Shown here: piece after piece, positions 1 to 7,274 of the stretch
Layout of the letters: the number at the start of each line of letters is the position of its first letter
How positions within the stretch are numbered: position 1 is the first letter of the stretch
Origin: a virus
Length of the DNA: 25,555 nt
Strand: one strand, 5' to 3'
Virus record (IMG/VR): IMGVR_UViG_3300046516_000692
Coordinates: 1-25,555 of that record
Position numbers and translations under genes: made by a program
The notes under the pieces: generated by a model
Told to the model about the DNA's origin: nothing
Database searches by the model: none
What the model saw: the letters and a program-made list of their open reading frames with translations, nothing else

Positions 1-2
1 AC

Positions 3-386
3 CGCCACCAGGCCGACCGGATCGTCGCCGAGCGCAACTTCGGCGGGGCGATGGTCGAGGCGGTGATCCGCAACGTCGACCGCTCGGTGGCCTACAAGGA
101 AGTGACCGCCAGCCGCGGCAAGGCGGCCCGTGCCGAGCCGGTCTCCGCGCTCTACGAGCAGGGCCGGGTCAGCCATCTGCGCCGGGCCGGGCTCGAGGCG
201 CTCGAGGACGAGATGATGGTGATGACGCCGAACGGCTACCTCGGCGAGGGCTCGCCCAACCGGGTCGACGCGCTGGTCTGGGCGATGACCGAGGCGATGC
301 TGTCGCACCAGCCCTTCGCCCGGGCCGAAACGCCGACCTCCATCCCAAGTTTGAAGTCCGCGTTTGCAACGACGAGGGGACGATGA
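3..386 (+). CDS. terL: Phage terminase large subunit, C-terminal part (5' end outside window)
   Basis: This is the end of the DNA-packaging motor protein, which in the whole protein combines an ATPase with an RNase H-like nuclease that cuts concatemeric DNA. Only the last 127 residues are present. The frame is open from base 3. Visible nuclease-domain signatures are ADRIVAERNFGGAMVEAVIR near the start, VTASRGKAARAEPVSALYEQ in the middle, and SPNRVDALVWAMTE near the end, whose Asp is the usual third metal ligand in this family. The ATPase domain lies upstream of the window. The stop overlaps the next start as ATGA, which suggests translational coupling into the late operon. Terminase immediately followed by portal is the standard packaging order. 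The family call is confident; the full length cannot be judged. Confidence 0.93.
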   Translation, partial: RHQADRIVAERNFGGAMVEAVIRNVDRSVAYKEVTASRGKAARAEPVSALYEQGRVSHLRRAGLEALEDEMMVMTPNGYLGEGSPNRVDALVWAMTEAMLSHQPFARAETPTSIPSLKSAFATTRGR

Positions 387-742
387 TGGCTGGAATGCCC
401 GCCAAGGCCCCAAATCTGCCCGCTGAGCGCGATTCCGGGGTCGAGTGGCTACGGACACCGCCCGCCGCCGAAAATCGCTCAGAGGGGCTTACAATGGCCG
501 ACGTCCGGGCTGAAGACGCGCGCCGCAACATCGCGATCTTCGAGGATCGCTGGCGCACCGGCGAGACCTATGCCTCGCTGGCCGCACGCTATGGGCTGAG
601 CGGCGGCCGCGTCTGCCAGATTTACGCTCGCGAGTTCAAGCGCTTGTCGAAGTCAGCGCTCGGCCGGCTGGTCAAGGACGACCATTACCCTGGCGAGACC
701 GTCAAGGAATGGATCGACCGTCGCAAGCGGTTGAGGAAATAG
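383..742 (+). CDS. Small helix-turn-helix protein between terminase and portal
   Basis: This is a 119-aa basic protein. Residues about 50-80 (IFEDRWRTGETYASLAARYG followed by LSGGRVCQIYAREF) look like a helix-turn-helix of the sigma-70 region 4 or terminase-small-subunit kind. The tail is strongly basic (WIDRRKRLRK). The start at 383 overlaps the terminase stop by 4 bp and has GAGGGGA just upstream. A second good start is the ATG at 494, preceded by GAGGGG with 6-nt spacing; it would remove 37 low-complexity residues and leave just the HTH core, so the start is undecided. The role could be DNA recognition for packaging or regulation. Its position after the large terminase, rather than before it, makes an ordinary small terminase uncertain. 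The portal gene begins 3 bp downstream. Confidence 0.7.
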   Translation: MMAGMPAKAPNLPAERDSGVEWLRTPPAAENRSEGLTMADVRAEDARRNIAIFEDRWRTGETYASLAARYGLSGGRVCQIYAREFKRLSKSALGRLVKDDHYPGETVKEWIDRRKRLRK

Positions 743-745
743 CCG

Positions 746-3049
746 ATGGCGACTGACCTCGAGCCCCTGCCCGAATCCGAGACCAACGACTTCGAGCACG
801 GCACCAACAAGCACGACCTGGAGAGCGTCCACGAGCGGGCGATGCGGCGGTTCGACACCGTCGCCGTGCCGCAGCGCGAGCTCCGCGCGCAGTCGCTCGA
901 GGCCCGCCGCTTCGTCACCATCTCCGGGGCGCAATGGGAAGGGCCGTGGTTAGAGCAGTTCGAGAACACGCCGCGCCCCGAGGTCGACAAGATCACCAAG
1001 TCGCTGGAGAAGATCGAGACCGACTACCGCGAGAACCGCTTAACGGTCGACTTCCTGCCGGCCGACGACATCGCCGATGACGAGACCGCCGACACGCTGG
1101 ACGGCTGCTACCGCGCCGACAGCGCGTTCTTCGGCTCGGATCTCGCTCGCGACAACGCCTTCAAGGAGGGCATTCGGGGCGGTTTCGGGGCTTACCGCGC
1201 GACCGAGGACCATGAAGACCCCGACGACCCGGAGAACGAGAACCTCAGGGTCAATCCGGCGCGGATCATCGTCGATGCCGACCAGAGCGTCTATTTCGAC
1301 GGCGCCAGCGTGCTCTACAACCACGCCGATGCCGAATGGGCGTTCGTCCTCTCGGCCGATCCGCGCATCCTGGCCGAGGAGAAATGGGGGCCTGAGAACC
1401 TCGCCGCCTGGCCTCTGGTCGGCTGGCAATACGCCTGGGACTGGTACACGCCCGACCTGGTCAAGACCGCGGAATATTACGAGGTAGAACACATCCCGGA
1501 CAGACTGATCACCTTTACCCAGGGGATCAGCGGCGAGACCCAGCGCTATTACGACAGCGAGATCGACGGTGCGGCGACTAAGGAACTGCGCGCGCTGGGC
1601 TGGAAGTCGAAGGCAAAGAAGGTCGATCGCCGCCGGGTCCACAAATACGTCCTGAACGGCACCAAGGTGCTCAAGGATTGCGGCTTTATCCTGGGCCAGA
1701 AGATCCCGGTGATCCCCTATTACGGGCGGTTCGAGTTCGTCGACAACATGATCCGCTGGCGGGGCCATGTCGCCAAGCGGATGGACAGCCAGCGGATTTA
1801 CAACGCGTCGATCGGCAAGGTCGTCGAGACCCAGTCGCTCAGCCCGTTCGACGTGCCGATCGTCGACCCCGACCAGGTCGATGAGGTGATCCTCCAGCAA
1901 TGGGCCAGGGGCAACATCGACCGCACGCCGCTCCGGCTCTTGAAGGTGCTCCGCAACCCCGACGGGTCGATTGCCCAGGCCGGGCCGATCGGCAAGATCG
2001 AGCCGCCGCAGGTGCCGCCAGCGACGGTCGGGCTGCTGCAGATCGCCAGCGCCGATTTGACCGACCAGGACGACAACGCCGATCAGGTCAAGTCGAACAT
2101 CTCGGCCGATGCGATGGACATCGCCGCCGCCCGGGTCGACGCCAAGTCGGGTATCTACCTCGACAACATGCGCCTGACCATCCAGTGGGAGGGCGAGGTC
2201 TACAAGGGCAAGGCGCGCGAGGCCTATTACCAGCCGGGCCGCAAGATCGCGACGCTGACCGCGGATGGCAAGGATTCGACCGCGACGATCGCCGAGCCGC
2301 ACCTCGACCAGAACAACGTCTACAAGATCCGCAACGACCTCAGCCAGGGCGCCTACAAGGTCGTCTCGAGCGTCCAGGAATCGACCGCGACCAAGCGCCA
2401 GAAGACCGTGCGCCAGAGCATGGAACTGGCCGCGGTGGCGACCCAGGCGCAGGCGATGGACTTAGCCCAGGCATCGCTCCTGACCGCGACGATGAACATG
2501 GACGGCGAGGGCCAGGACGAACTGCAGACCTGGGCGCGTAACAAGCTGATCGCATTGGGCGTGGTCAAGCCGACGCCCGAGGAAGCGCAGCAGATCGCCC
2601 AGGCGCAGGAGGCGCAGGGCCAGCAGCAGCCGAGCCCGGCCGACCAGGCGCTGATGGCGACCGCGGCACAAGCGCAGTCGCAGGCCGAACTCAACAAGGC
2701 GTCGTCGGTCGACAAGCTGGCGGCGGCGCATCTGAAGGGGGCGCAGGCCGAGGCACTGGGCGGCCCCGACGCCGCACCGGCAGCGCCGACGGGTCTCCAG
2801 AAGCCGCCTGAGACCCCGGTCGAGACGATCTCCAAACTGGCGAGCGCCCGGCTCAACGTCGCCAGGGCCGATCACCTGCAGCACGACATGGCGATCAAGA
2901 CCCATGACGCGGGCGTCAAGCGGGTGAAAACCGGCGCGGACATCCTCGCCGAGCATCGCCGGCAGCAGCTCGCCGAGCATCAGGCCTTGGCCGAGCATCT
3001 ACAGCAGCAGCAGCCATTGGCCGAACAGATACCAGCGGGGACGGCATGA
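746..3049 (+). CDS. Portal protein, P22 gp1-like
   Basis: This 767-aa protein is the likely dodecameric portal at the head vertex through which DNA is packaged and ejected. Length and layout match P22-type portals (P22 gp1 is about 725 aa). An alpha/beta core begins with the ARRFVTISGAQWEGPW region near residue 50, a wing/stem region follows (WKSKAKKVDRRRVHKYVLNG near residue 290, then IPYYGRFEFVDNMIRWRGHV), and a long helical C-terminus after about residue 560 is very rich in Gln and Ala (AQAQEAQGQQQPSPADQ). The latter corresponds to the crown/barrel of P22-like portals. It lies directly after terminase, as expected. Its stop overlaps the methyltransferase start (ATGA). The assignment rests on recognised family sequence plus position. 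Confidence 0.9.
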   Translation: MATDLEPLPESETNDFEHGTNKHDLESVHERAMRRFDTVAVPQRELRAQSLEARRFVTISGAQWEGPWLEQFENTPRPEVDKITKSLEKIETDYRENRLTVDFLPADDIADDETADTLDGCYRADSAFFGSDLARDNAFKEGIRGGFGAYRATEDHEDPDDPENENLRVNPARIIVDADQSVYFDGASVLYNHADAEWAFVLSADPRILAEEKWGPENLAAWPLVGWQYAWDWYTPDLVKTAEYYEVEHIPDRLITFTQGISGETQRYYDSEIDGAATKELRALGWKSKAKKVDRRRVHKYVLNGTKVLKDCGFILGQKIPVIPYYGRFEFVDNMIRWRGHVAKRMDSQRIYNASIGKVVETQSLSPFDVPIVDPDQVDEVILQQWARGNIDRTPLRLLKVLRNPDGSIAQAGPIGKIEPPQVPPATVGLLQIASADLTDQDDNADQVKSNISADAMDIAAARVDAKSGIYLDNMRLTIQWEGEVYKGKAREAYYQPGRKIATLTADGKDSTATIAEPHLDQNNVYKIRNDLSQGAYKVVSSVQESTATKRQKTVRQSMELAAVATQAQAMDLAQASLLTATMNMDGEGQDELQTWARNKLIALGVVKPTPEEAQQIAQAQEAQGQQQPSPADQALMATAAQAQSQAELNKASSVDKLAAAHLKGAQAEALGGPDAAPAAPTGLQKPPETPVETISKLASARLNVARADHLQHDMAIKTHDAGVKRVKTGADILAEHRRQQLAEHQALAEHLQQQQPLAEQIPAGTA

Positions 3050-3759
3050 CGTTCCGCGAGGAAATCATCGGGGCGGCGACGCTGTATCTGGGTGATTGTC
3101 GCGACATTCTGCCCACGCTCGGCAAGGTGGACGCGGTTGTGACCGACCCGCCGTATGGTCTTGAGGATTGGAATACGAGAGGCACGAATGCAAAGCGCGG
3201 GCAGGGGCGAGCGTGGAAGAATCTCGGGCGCAATGCCAACGACAAATTTAACGGCCACGATTGCTCCGCATGGGACAAGCCACTTACCGCCGATGATGTC
3301 GCCGCGATACTCGCTGCCGGCAATCACAAGATTATCTGGGGCGGCAACTATTTGCTCGACCACCTGCCGCGCACGAAGCAAATGTTCGTCTGGAATAAAT
3401 ATATCCGCAACATGCACTTCAATGATTGCGAGATAGCATGGACCTCGCAGTGGCGAGAAGCGTGCCGAGTTTTCGATTACTCCCCATCTGCCGCTGAAGA
3501 AAAAGAACACCCGACGCAGAAGCCGCTGGCTTTAATGAAGTGGTGCTTGGGTCGGCTTCCGGCCGACGCCATAACTATTCTAGATCCTTATATGGGCAGC
3601 GGCACAACCGGCGTGGCCGCAATGGAGATGGCCCGCCAATTCATCGGCATCGAACGCGAGCCAAAGTATTTCGACATCGCCTGCAAGCGCATCGAGGACG
3701 CCCAACGCCAAGGCAGCATGTTCGATCTGTTCGAAGTCAGGTGCGAGGAGGCGGCATGA
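3046..3759 (+). CDS. Solitary DNA methyltransferase (N6-adenine or N4-cytosine type)
   Basis: This 237-aa enzyme is predicted to methylate DNA using S-adenosylmethionine. The catalytic motif DPPY is at residues 34-37 (DAVVTDPPYG). The SAM-binding motif DPYMGSGTTG is at residues 180-189, followed by GIEREPKYFDIACKRI. HPTQKP precedes the SAM motif. The catalytic motif before the SAM motif is the beta-class order, with a short target-recognition segment between them. DPPY fits either adenine-N6 or cytosine-N4 methylation and does not settle which. No restriction enzyme partner is adjacent. The gene is visibly less GC-rich than portal and scaffold and uses ATA, TTA and AAT codons that neighbours avoid, suggesting later acquisition. 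It is nevertheless coupled to both neighbours by ATGA overlaps. A likely role is protection of phage DNA from host restriction. Confidence 0.92.
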   Translation: MTFREEIIGAATLYLGDCRDILPTLGKVDAVVTDPPYGLEDWNTRGTNAKRGQGRAWKNLGRNANDKFNGHDCSAWDKPLTADDVAAILAAGNHKIIWGGNYLLDHLPRTKQMFVWNKYIRNMHFNDCEIAWTSQWREACRVFDYSPSAAEEKEHPTQKPLALMKWCLGRLPADAITILDPYMGSGTTGVAAMEMARQFIGIEREPKYFDIACKRIEDAQRQGSMFDLFEVRCEEAA

Positions 3760-4034
3760 GCGATTACCCGAAACTTATGTTCAAGGCGGGCACCGGCCAG
3801 GGCCATATGCTCGCCGACAAGCCGCTGAAGATCGAGAACAAATACCTTTGCGACGTGCAGCGCATCGAGGACGAGGCGGCAGAGAAGGCGGCGATCGACG
3901 ACGGCTGGAAGGACACGCCGGCCGAGGCTTGCGCGACGCCCGAGCCGGCGGTCCTGCCGATCGGGGCGGCGGCAACCGCAGCCGCAGCGCCGCCCGCCAA
4001 GCCCGAGGCCAAGGCCGGGGAGAAGCAGGCATGA
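3756..4034 (+). CDS. Small phage protein preceding the scaffold gene
   Basis: This 92-aa protein starts MSDYPKLMFKAG and has a region IEDEAAEKAAIDDGWKDTPA near residues 37-56. This resembles small proteins with a 'YPK-hydrophobic ... DGW' pattern that often sit near phage head genes; their function is not established. The C-terminus is an Ala/Pro/Lys-rich flexible tail. The start was chosen at the ATG that overlaps the methyltransferase stop (ATGA) and has GAGGAGGCGG upstream. The same ATGA overlap links its stop to the scaffold. No catalytic motif is visible. It may be a head-assembly accessory protein, but that is positional inference only. Confidence 0.8.
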   Translation: MSDYPKLMFKAGTGQGHMLADKPLKIENKYLCDVQRIEDEAAEKAAIDDGWKDTPAEACATPEPAVLPIGAAATAAAAPPAKPEAKAGEKQA

Positions 4035-4906
4035 CAGACGACGACGAAGACGACGATGACAAGCAGGTCGAGGTCGAACTGGACGACGATGACGATGGCG
4101 AGACGCCCGAGCCGAAGCCCGAAGGCGAGGACGGCGAGGACACGCCAAGCGACAACGACGATGACGAGATGGTCGTCGAGGTCGAGGGGCTGGAGGAGCC
4201 GGCGGTCGAGGAAACCCCGGTCATCCGCTCGCTGCGCCACCGCGAGCGCGAACTGGCGCGGCGGGTCAAGGAACTGGAGAGCCAGCAGAAGACGGCCGCG
4301 GTCGAGGAGCTCGGCCCCAAGCCCGACCTGTGGGAGGACTGCGACGGCGACACGGATGTCTACGATGCGGCGAAGTCCGCATGGGACGCCAGGAAGACGG
4401 CGATCGACAATCGCAGGGCCGAGGCGCAGGCCGCCGAGCAGCGGACGCGGGAGCGGTTCGACACATCGCTGGCGGTGATGCGGGCCAATGCCGCCAAGCT
4501 CGGCGTGCCGGGCTACCAGGAAGCCGAGGAAGCGGTCGGCGCCGCCCTGCCGCCAGTGCTGGGCAATGCGATCCCGATGTACTTCGGCGAGCGCGCGCCG
4601 GCCCTGGTCAAGGCGCTCCACGCCCATCCGGCGCTGCTGGAGAAGATCACCACCGCGGCGAAAGCCGATCCCGTGCAGGCGCTGTTCGACCTGTGGGACC
4701 TCTCGAAAGGCGTGAAGATGGTTGCGAAACGAAAAAGCGGCGCGAAGGCCGAGGAGATCCTGCGCGGCTCGGCGCCGCTCAGCACCGTGCCCGACGACAA
4801 GCAGCGGGCGCGGCTGGAGAAGGCGGTCGACGATGGCAAGCCCGGCGCGCAGGATGCGCTGATGGCGTTCCTGAAGGCGAAGCGGGCCAAGGCGCGGGCT
4901 GCCTAG
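4031..4906 (+). CDS. Putative scaffolding protein (P22 gp8 position)
   Basis: This is a 291-aa, very hydrophilic, helical protein in the slot directly before the coat gene, where scaffold is expected. The first ~65 residues are extremely acidic (MTDDDEDDDDKQVEVELDDD and onward). They are followed by a charged helical segment (RSLRHRERELARRVKELESQ, a likely coiled coil), a middle helical region, and a basic C-terminal tail (MAFLKAKRAKARAA). A basic C-terminal helix that contacts coat is a known property of P22-type scaffold, so the tail fits. The start is the ATG overlapping the previous stop (ATGA). Scaffold proteins diverge quickly, so the call depends on composition, size (P22 gp8 is about 303 aa) and position rather than on a recognisable motif. 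Confidence 0.8.
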   Translation: MTDDDEDDDDKQVEVELDDDDDGETPEPKPEGEDGEDTPSDNDDDEMVVEVEGLEEPAVEETPVIRSLRHRERELARRVKELESQQKTAAVEELGPKPDLWEDCDGDTDVYDAAKSAWDARKTAIDNRRAEAQAAEQRTRERFDTSLAVMRANAAKLGVPGYQEAEEAVGAALPPVLGNAIPMYFGERAPALVKALHAHPALLEKITTAAKADPVQALFDLWDLSKGVKMVAKRKSGAKAEEILRGSAPLSTVPDDKQRARLEKAVDDGKPGAQDALMAFLKAKRAKARAA

Positions 4907-4918
4907 GCGCTGATCTGC

Positions 4919-4941
4919 TGCCGGCCTTGCGGGGCCTGGCA
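4919..4941 (+). terminator. Hairpin just after the scaffold stop, possible attenuator
   Basis: TGCCGGCC pairs with GGCC-T-GGCA around a 6-nt loop (TTGCGG), giving an 8-bp GC-rich stem with one bulged T. It starts 13 nt after the scaffold stop codon. No U-tract follows, so it is not a textbook terminator. It could pause transcription, protect an mRNA 3' end or guide processing. Confidence 0.4.
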
Positions 4942-5046
4942 AGTTGGGGCATGATCGGCCTACGCCACCCCAGGTCCTGCTCCTGAGAATGCAGAGGTTA
5001 CGGCGTCGACCCGCGTGGAACGCGAGGCTTGACCCCAACCTCAGCT

Positions 5047-5051
5047 AAGGA
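5047..5051 (+). promoter_or_regulatory. Ribosome binding site for the GTG-started coat gene
   Basis: AAGGA lies 9 nt before the GTG at 5061. There is no upstream in-frame ATG that fits, and the P22-type coat N-terminus begins right after this GTG, so the site decides the start. Confidence 0.65.
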
Positions 5052-5060
5052 CCTGTAATC

Positions 5061-6335
5061 GTGGCCAATACTTTCAGCCGCAGCGAAATCGTTGCCTTTG
5101 ATCAAGCCCTCGCCGGCTTCGAGGATGCGCTGGTCATCTCCAAGCTGTTCAAGAAGAACAACGTCGACCCGGTTATGGCGGCGCGAACCGGCGACACCTT
5201 CTGGCGGCCTCAGCCCTATATCGCCCAGTCATTCACTGGGCTCGACCAGACATCGAACTTCGCGCGGTCCTACGCGCAGCTGTCGGTGCCGGCGTCGATC
5301 AACCTCAGCCATTCGGTCCCGCTGACGCTGTCGGCGACCGAGCTGCGCGACATGCTCCAGGAAGAGCGGCTCGGCACCGCCGCGCTCCAGCGGCTTGCCA
5401 GCGACATCAACGTCGACTGCTCGAACAAGGCCGCGCTCGAAGGCACGATCGTCGTCAAGCGCACGACCGCCGCCGCCGGCTTTGACGACGTTGCCGCGAT
5501 CGATACCGCGATGAACCGCGTCGGGGTCCCGATGAACGACCGCAAGGCGTGCTATTCGTCAAGCGATTACAACAGCATGGCGTCGAACCTCGCCAATCGC
5601 CAGACCGTCCAGGGCAAGGTCCAGACGGCTTACGAGAAGGCCTATATCGGCAACGTCGCCGGCTTCGACACCTATAAGCTGGACTATGCCTACCGCCTGA
5701 CCGCGGCGGCCGGTGTGACCGTCTCGATCACCAGCGGCTCGCCGCTGTTCTATACCCCGGTCTCGACCACGGTCGACGCTAACGGCGGCCGGCACAACGT
5801 CGACAACCGCTACCAGACGATCACCATCGCGGTGACTTCCGGCACGGTAAAGGTCGGCGACGCCTTCACCATCGCCGGGGTCAACGAGGCGCACCACATC
5901 ACCAAGGCCGATACCGGCAGCCTCAAGACCTTCCGGGTCGCCGCGATCGTCACTGGTGCTGGCGGTTCTGGCACGATCAAGATCAGCCCGCCGATCATCT
6001 CGGGCTCGGGCGCGACCGACCCCGAACTGCAATACCAGAACTGCGTCGGCACGCCGATCAACGGCGCCGTCATCACCTTCCTCAATACGGTGGCCGCCCC
6101 GGTCAATCCGTTCTGGCAGGACGACTGCTTCGAGATCATCCCGGGCAAATACGCCCCGGCGCCCGATAGCGGCATGGCGATCATGTCCGAGACGACCGAA
6201 TCCGGCATCACCGTCACCATGGCCCGTCAGGGCGCGATCAACGATCTGTCGACCAAATATCGGTTTGATGTGTTTTTTGGGTTGGTTCTGTTGCAGCCGG
6301 AAATGGCCGGAATCGAGGAATTTTCACAAACCTGA
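5061..6335 (+). CDS. Major capsid (coat) protein, P22 gp5-like
   Basis: This 424-aa protein has the length of P22 coat (430 aa). It should form the icosahedral shell with an HK97-type fold. Recognisable P22-coat segments include PASINLSHSVPLTLSATELR (near residue 78), HNVDNRYQTITIAVTSGTVK (near 240; P22 has NVDNRFATVTLSATTG at the matching place), VGDAFTIAGVNEAHHITK, and the C-terminal VNPFWQDDCFEIIPGKY and GMAIMSETTESGITVTMARQ. The central beta-rich stretch from about residue 215 to 340 corresponds to the extra insertion domain of P22-type coats. Translation starts at GTG with AAGGA upstream. The scaffold gene lies before it, across a structured 154-bp gap. Confidence 0.95.
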   Translation: MANTFSRSEIVAFDQALAGFEDALVISKLFKKNNVDPVMAARTGDTFWRPQPYIAQSFTGLDQTSNFARSYAQLSVPASINLSHSVPLTLSATELRDMLQEERLGTAALQRLASDINVDCSNKAALEGTIVVKRTTAAAGFDDVAAIDTAMNRVGVPMNDRKACYSSSDYNSMASNLANRQTVQGKVQTAYEKAYIGNVAGFDTYKLDYAYRLTAAAGVTVSITSGSPLFYTPVSTTVDANGGRHNVDNRYQTITIAVTSGTVKVGDAFTIAGVNEAHHITKADTGSLKTFRVAAIVTGAGGSGTIKISPPIISGSGATDPELQYQNCVGTPINGAVITFLNTVAAPVNPFWQDDCFEIIPGKYAPAPDSGMAIMSETTESGITVTMARQGAINDLSTKYRFDVFFGLVLLQPEMAGIEEFSQT

Positions 6336-6375
6336 GCGCAATTTCAACGACTTGACCACGCACGGAGCAACTGAA

Positions 6376-6798
6376 ATGGCCGACACCAAGCATGACGACG
6401 ACACCAAGCACGAAGCGAAGAGCGAGGCGAAGGCCGCCCCGCCGACCGCGAGCGCGCGCGAGGGCGAGATACCGGCCGAGCCCGAGGTGCAGCGGATCGC
6501 GGTCTCGGCCGATGTCATGAACCTGGCATATCTGCTCGAGCAGCCGCCCGAGGTGCTGGCCAACAGCCTTGACGGAAAGCTGCCGGACGGCAGCCCCGAT
6601 CCCAACGCCACGGCCTTGACCGAGGGCCAGATCGCCGGGCTCCTGGAGACCGAGCGTTCGGGCAAGAACCGGACGGACATCGTCAATGTGCTGTGCACCC
6701 GGCTGGGGATCGCGACACCCTATGAGGTGACCAGCGCCGGGCCGAACTACACCAATCCGGTCAACCGCGACGTGGTCGCGCCGGTTACGCCCGCTTAA
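6376..6798 (+). CDS. Hypothetical 140-aa phage protein after coat
   Basis: The first ~35 residues are charged and repetitive (MADTKHDDDTKHEAKSEAKA) and probably disordered. The rest (VMNLAYLLEQPPEVLANSLD onward) looks like a small folded helical domain, ending in a Pro/Val-rich tail. The start was chosen at the ATG 40 nt after the coat stop, with GGAG about 8 nt upstream. An upstream extension in the same frame would overlap the coat gene and has shadow-like composition. No family is recognised. Position suggests a minor head protein or head-decoration factor. Confidence 0.75.
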   Translation: MADTKHDDDTKHEAKSEAKAAPPTASAREGEIPAEPEVQRIAVSADVMNLAYLLEQPPEVLANSLDGKLPDGSPDPNATALTEGQIAGLLETERSGKNRTDIVNVLCTRLGIATPYEVTSAGPNYTNPVNRDVVAPVTPA

Positions 6799-6805
6799 GC
6801 TGCTT

Positions 6806-6852
6806 CGGGTGCGGGATCGATCCCCGTTCAGCCTCCACGCTGCCCGCACCCG
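6806..6852 (+). terminator. Perfect 10-bp inverted repeat after the 140-aa gene
   Basis: CGGGTGCGGG (6806-6815) and CCCGCACCCG (6843-6852) are exact reverse complements enclosing 27 nt, beginning 7 nt after the stop codon. The palindrome GGAGATCTCC (6852-6861) abuts it. There is no U-run, so it may be an attenuator or mRNA-stabilising stem rather than a full terminator. It sits where head genes give way to fibre genes. Confidence 0.45.
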
Positions 6853-6908
6853 GAGATCTCCGAAAGCCGCAAGCCCAACAGGGCAGGCCAAGGTAGGAGT
6901 CTGAGAAT

Positions 6909-7274
6909 ATGCCAATAGGTTATTACACCGGCCGGCGCGGCTTTGTCGGCTTCCTCAAGTCCCTCGCCGACGATGCCGGCGTGGCGCGCTCCGCGGTCAT
7001 CCCGGCCTTCACCCAGGTTGACTCGACCGGCGCCCCGGTCGGCGGGGTGACCGGCGGGACGGTCGCCAGCGTCCGGGCGATCACGCCGTCGGACTCGACG
7101 GTGGTGACGACGAACTATCTACGCATCGGCGGCGCCGGCAATCTCGCGCTTAAAGGGACGTCCGATGGCGCGGCGGTGACGATCGCCGTTACCGCCGGTG
7201 AATATGTCCCGTTCTCGTCCGGCAATGTCATGGCGACCAACACCACGGCAACCGGGATCGTGGCGTTTGGCTGA
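6909..7274 (+). CDS. Spike-base-like protein (resembles the RCAP_Rcc01079-type family)
   Basis: This 121-aa beta-rich protein has a C-terminal half reading AITPSDSTVVTTNYLRIGGA near residue 57, then GAAVTIAVTAGEYVPFSSGN and TNTTATGIVAFG at the end. This order ('AITPSDST ... GGAG ... AVTAGEYVPF ... TTATGIV') resembles the short proteins annotated in alphaproteobacterial phages and gene transfer agents as spike base proteins, which anchor head spikes. The ATG has TAGGAG 8 nt upstream. Its stop overlaps the next gene (TGATG), which encodes a fibre-like protein, consistent with a base-plus-fibre pair on the capsid. The family assignment is from memory of sequence style and should be treated as moderate. 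Confidence 0.65.
   Translation: MPIGYYTGRRGFVGFLKSLADDAGVARSAVIPAFTQVDSTGAPVGGVTGGTVASVRAITPSDSTVVTTNYLRIGGAGNLALKGTSDGAAVTIAVTAGEYVPFSSGNVMATNTTATGIVAFG

Larger units (their letters stand above)
4907..5060 (+). promoter_or_regulatory. Structured untranslated gap between scaffold and coat genes
   Basis: This 154-bp gap is the longest non-coding stretch in the window, in a block where most genes overlap. It holds a hairpin at 4919-4941, a CGCG-TGGAA-CGCG mini-hairpin near 5012-5024, and a longer-range inverted repeat GTTGGGG (4943-4949) / CCCCAAC (5033-5039). No credible ORF or sigma-70 promoter was found. A plausible role is setting the high coat-to-scaffold expression ratio by RNA folding or processing. 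That is inference. Confidence 0.5.

Noticed and set aside
1040-2302. 420-aa open frame on the minus strand opposite the portal gene
   Set aside because: Repetitive Arg/Asp/Leu/Val composition is typical of an antisense shadow. The portal frame has clear family sequence.
4919-4941. Intrinsic terminator after the scaffold gene
   Set aside because: The hairpin is convincing but no U-tract follows and the coat gene downstream must be transcribed, so it was kept only as an attenuator or processing candidate.
3764-5038. 424-aa open frame on the minus strand opposite the small protein and scaffold genes
   Set aside because: It is an antisense shadow: Arg/Leu/Gly-rich composition, long runs of Val/Ile and Ser opposite the acidic tract, and no domain. 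The plus-strand genes explain the sequence.
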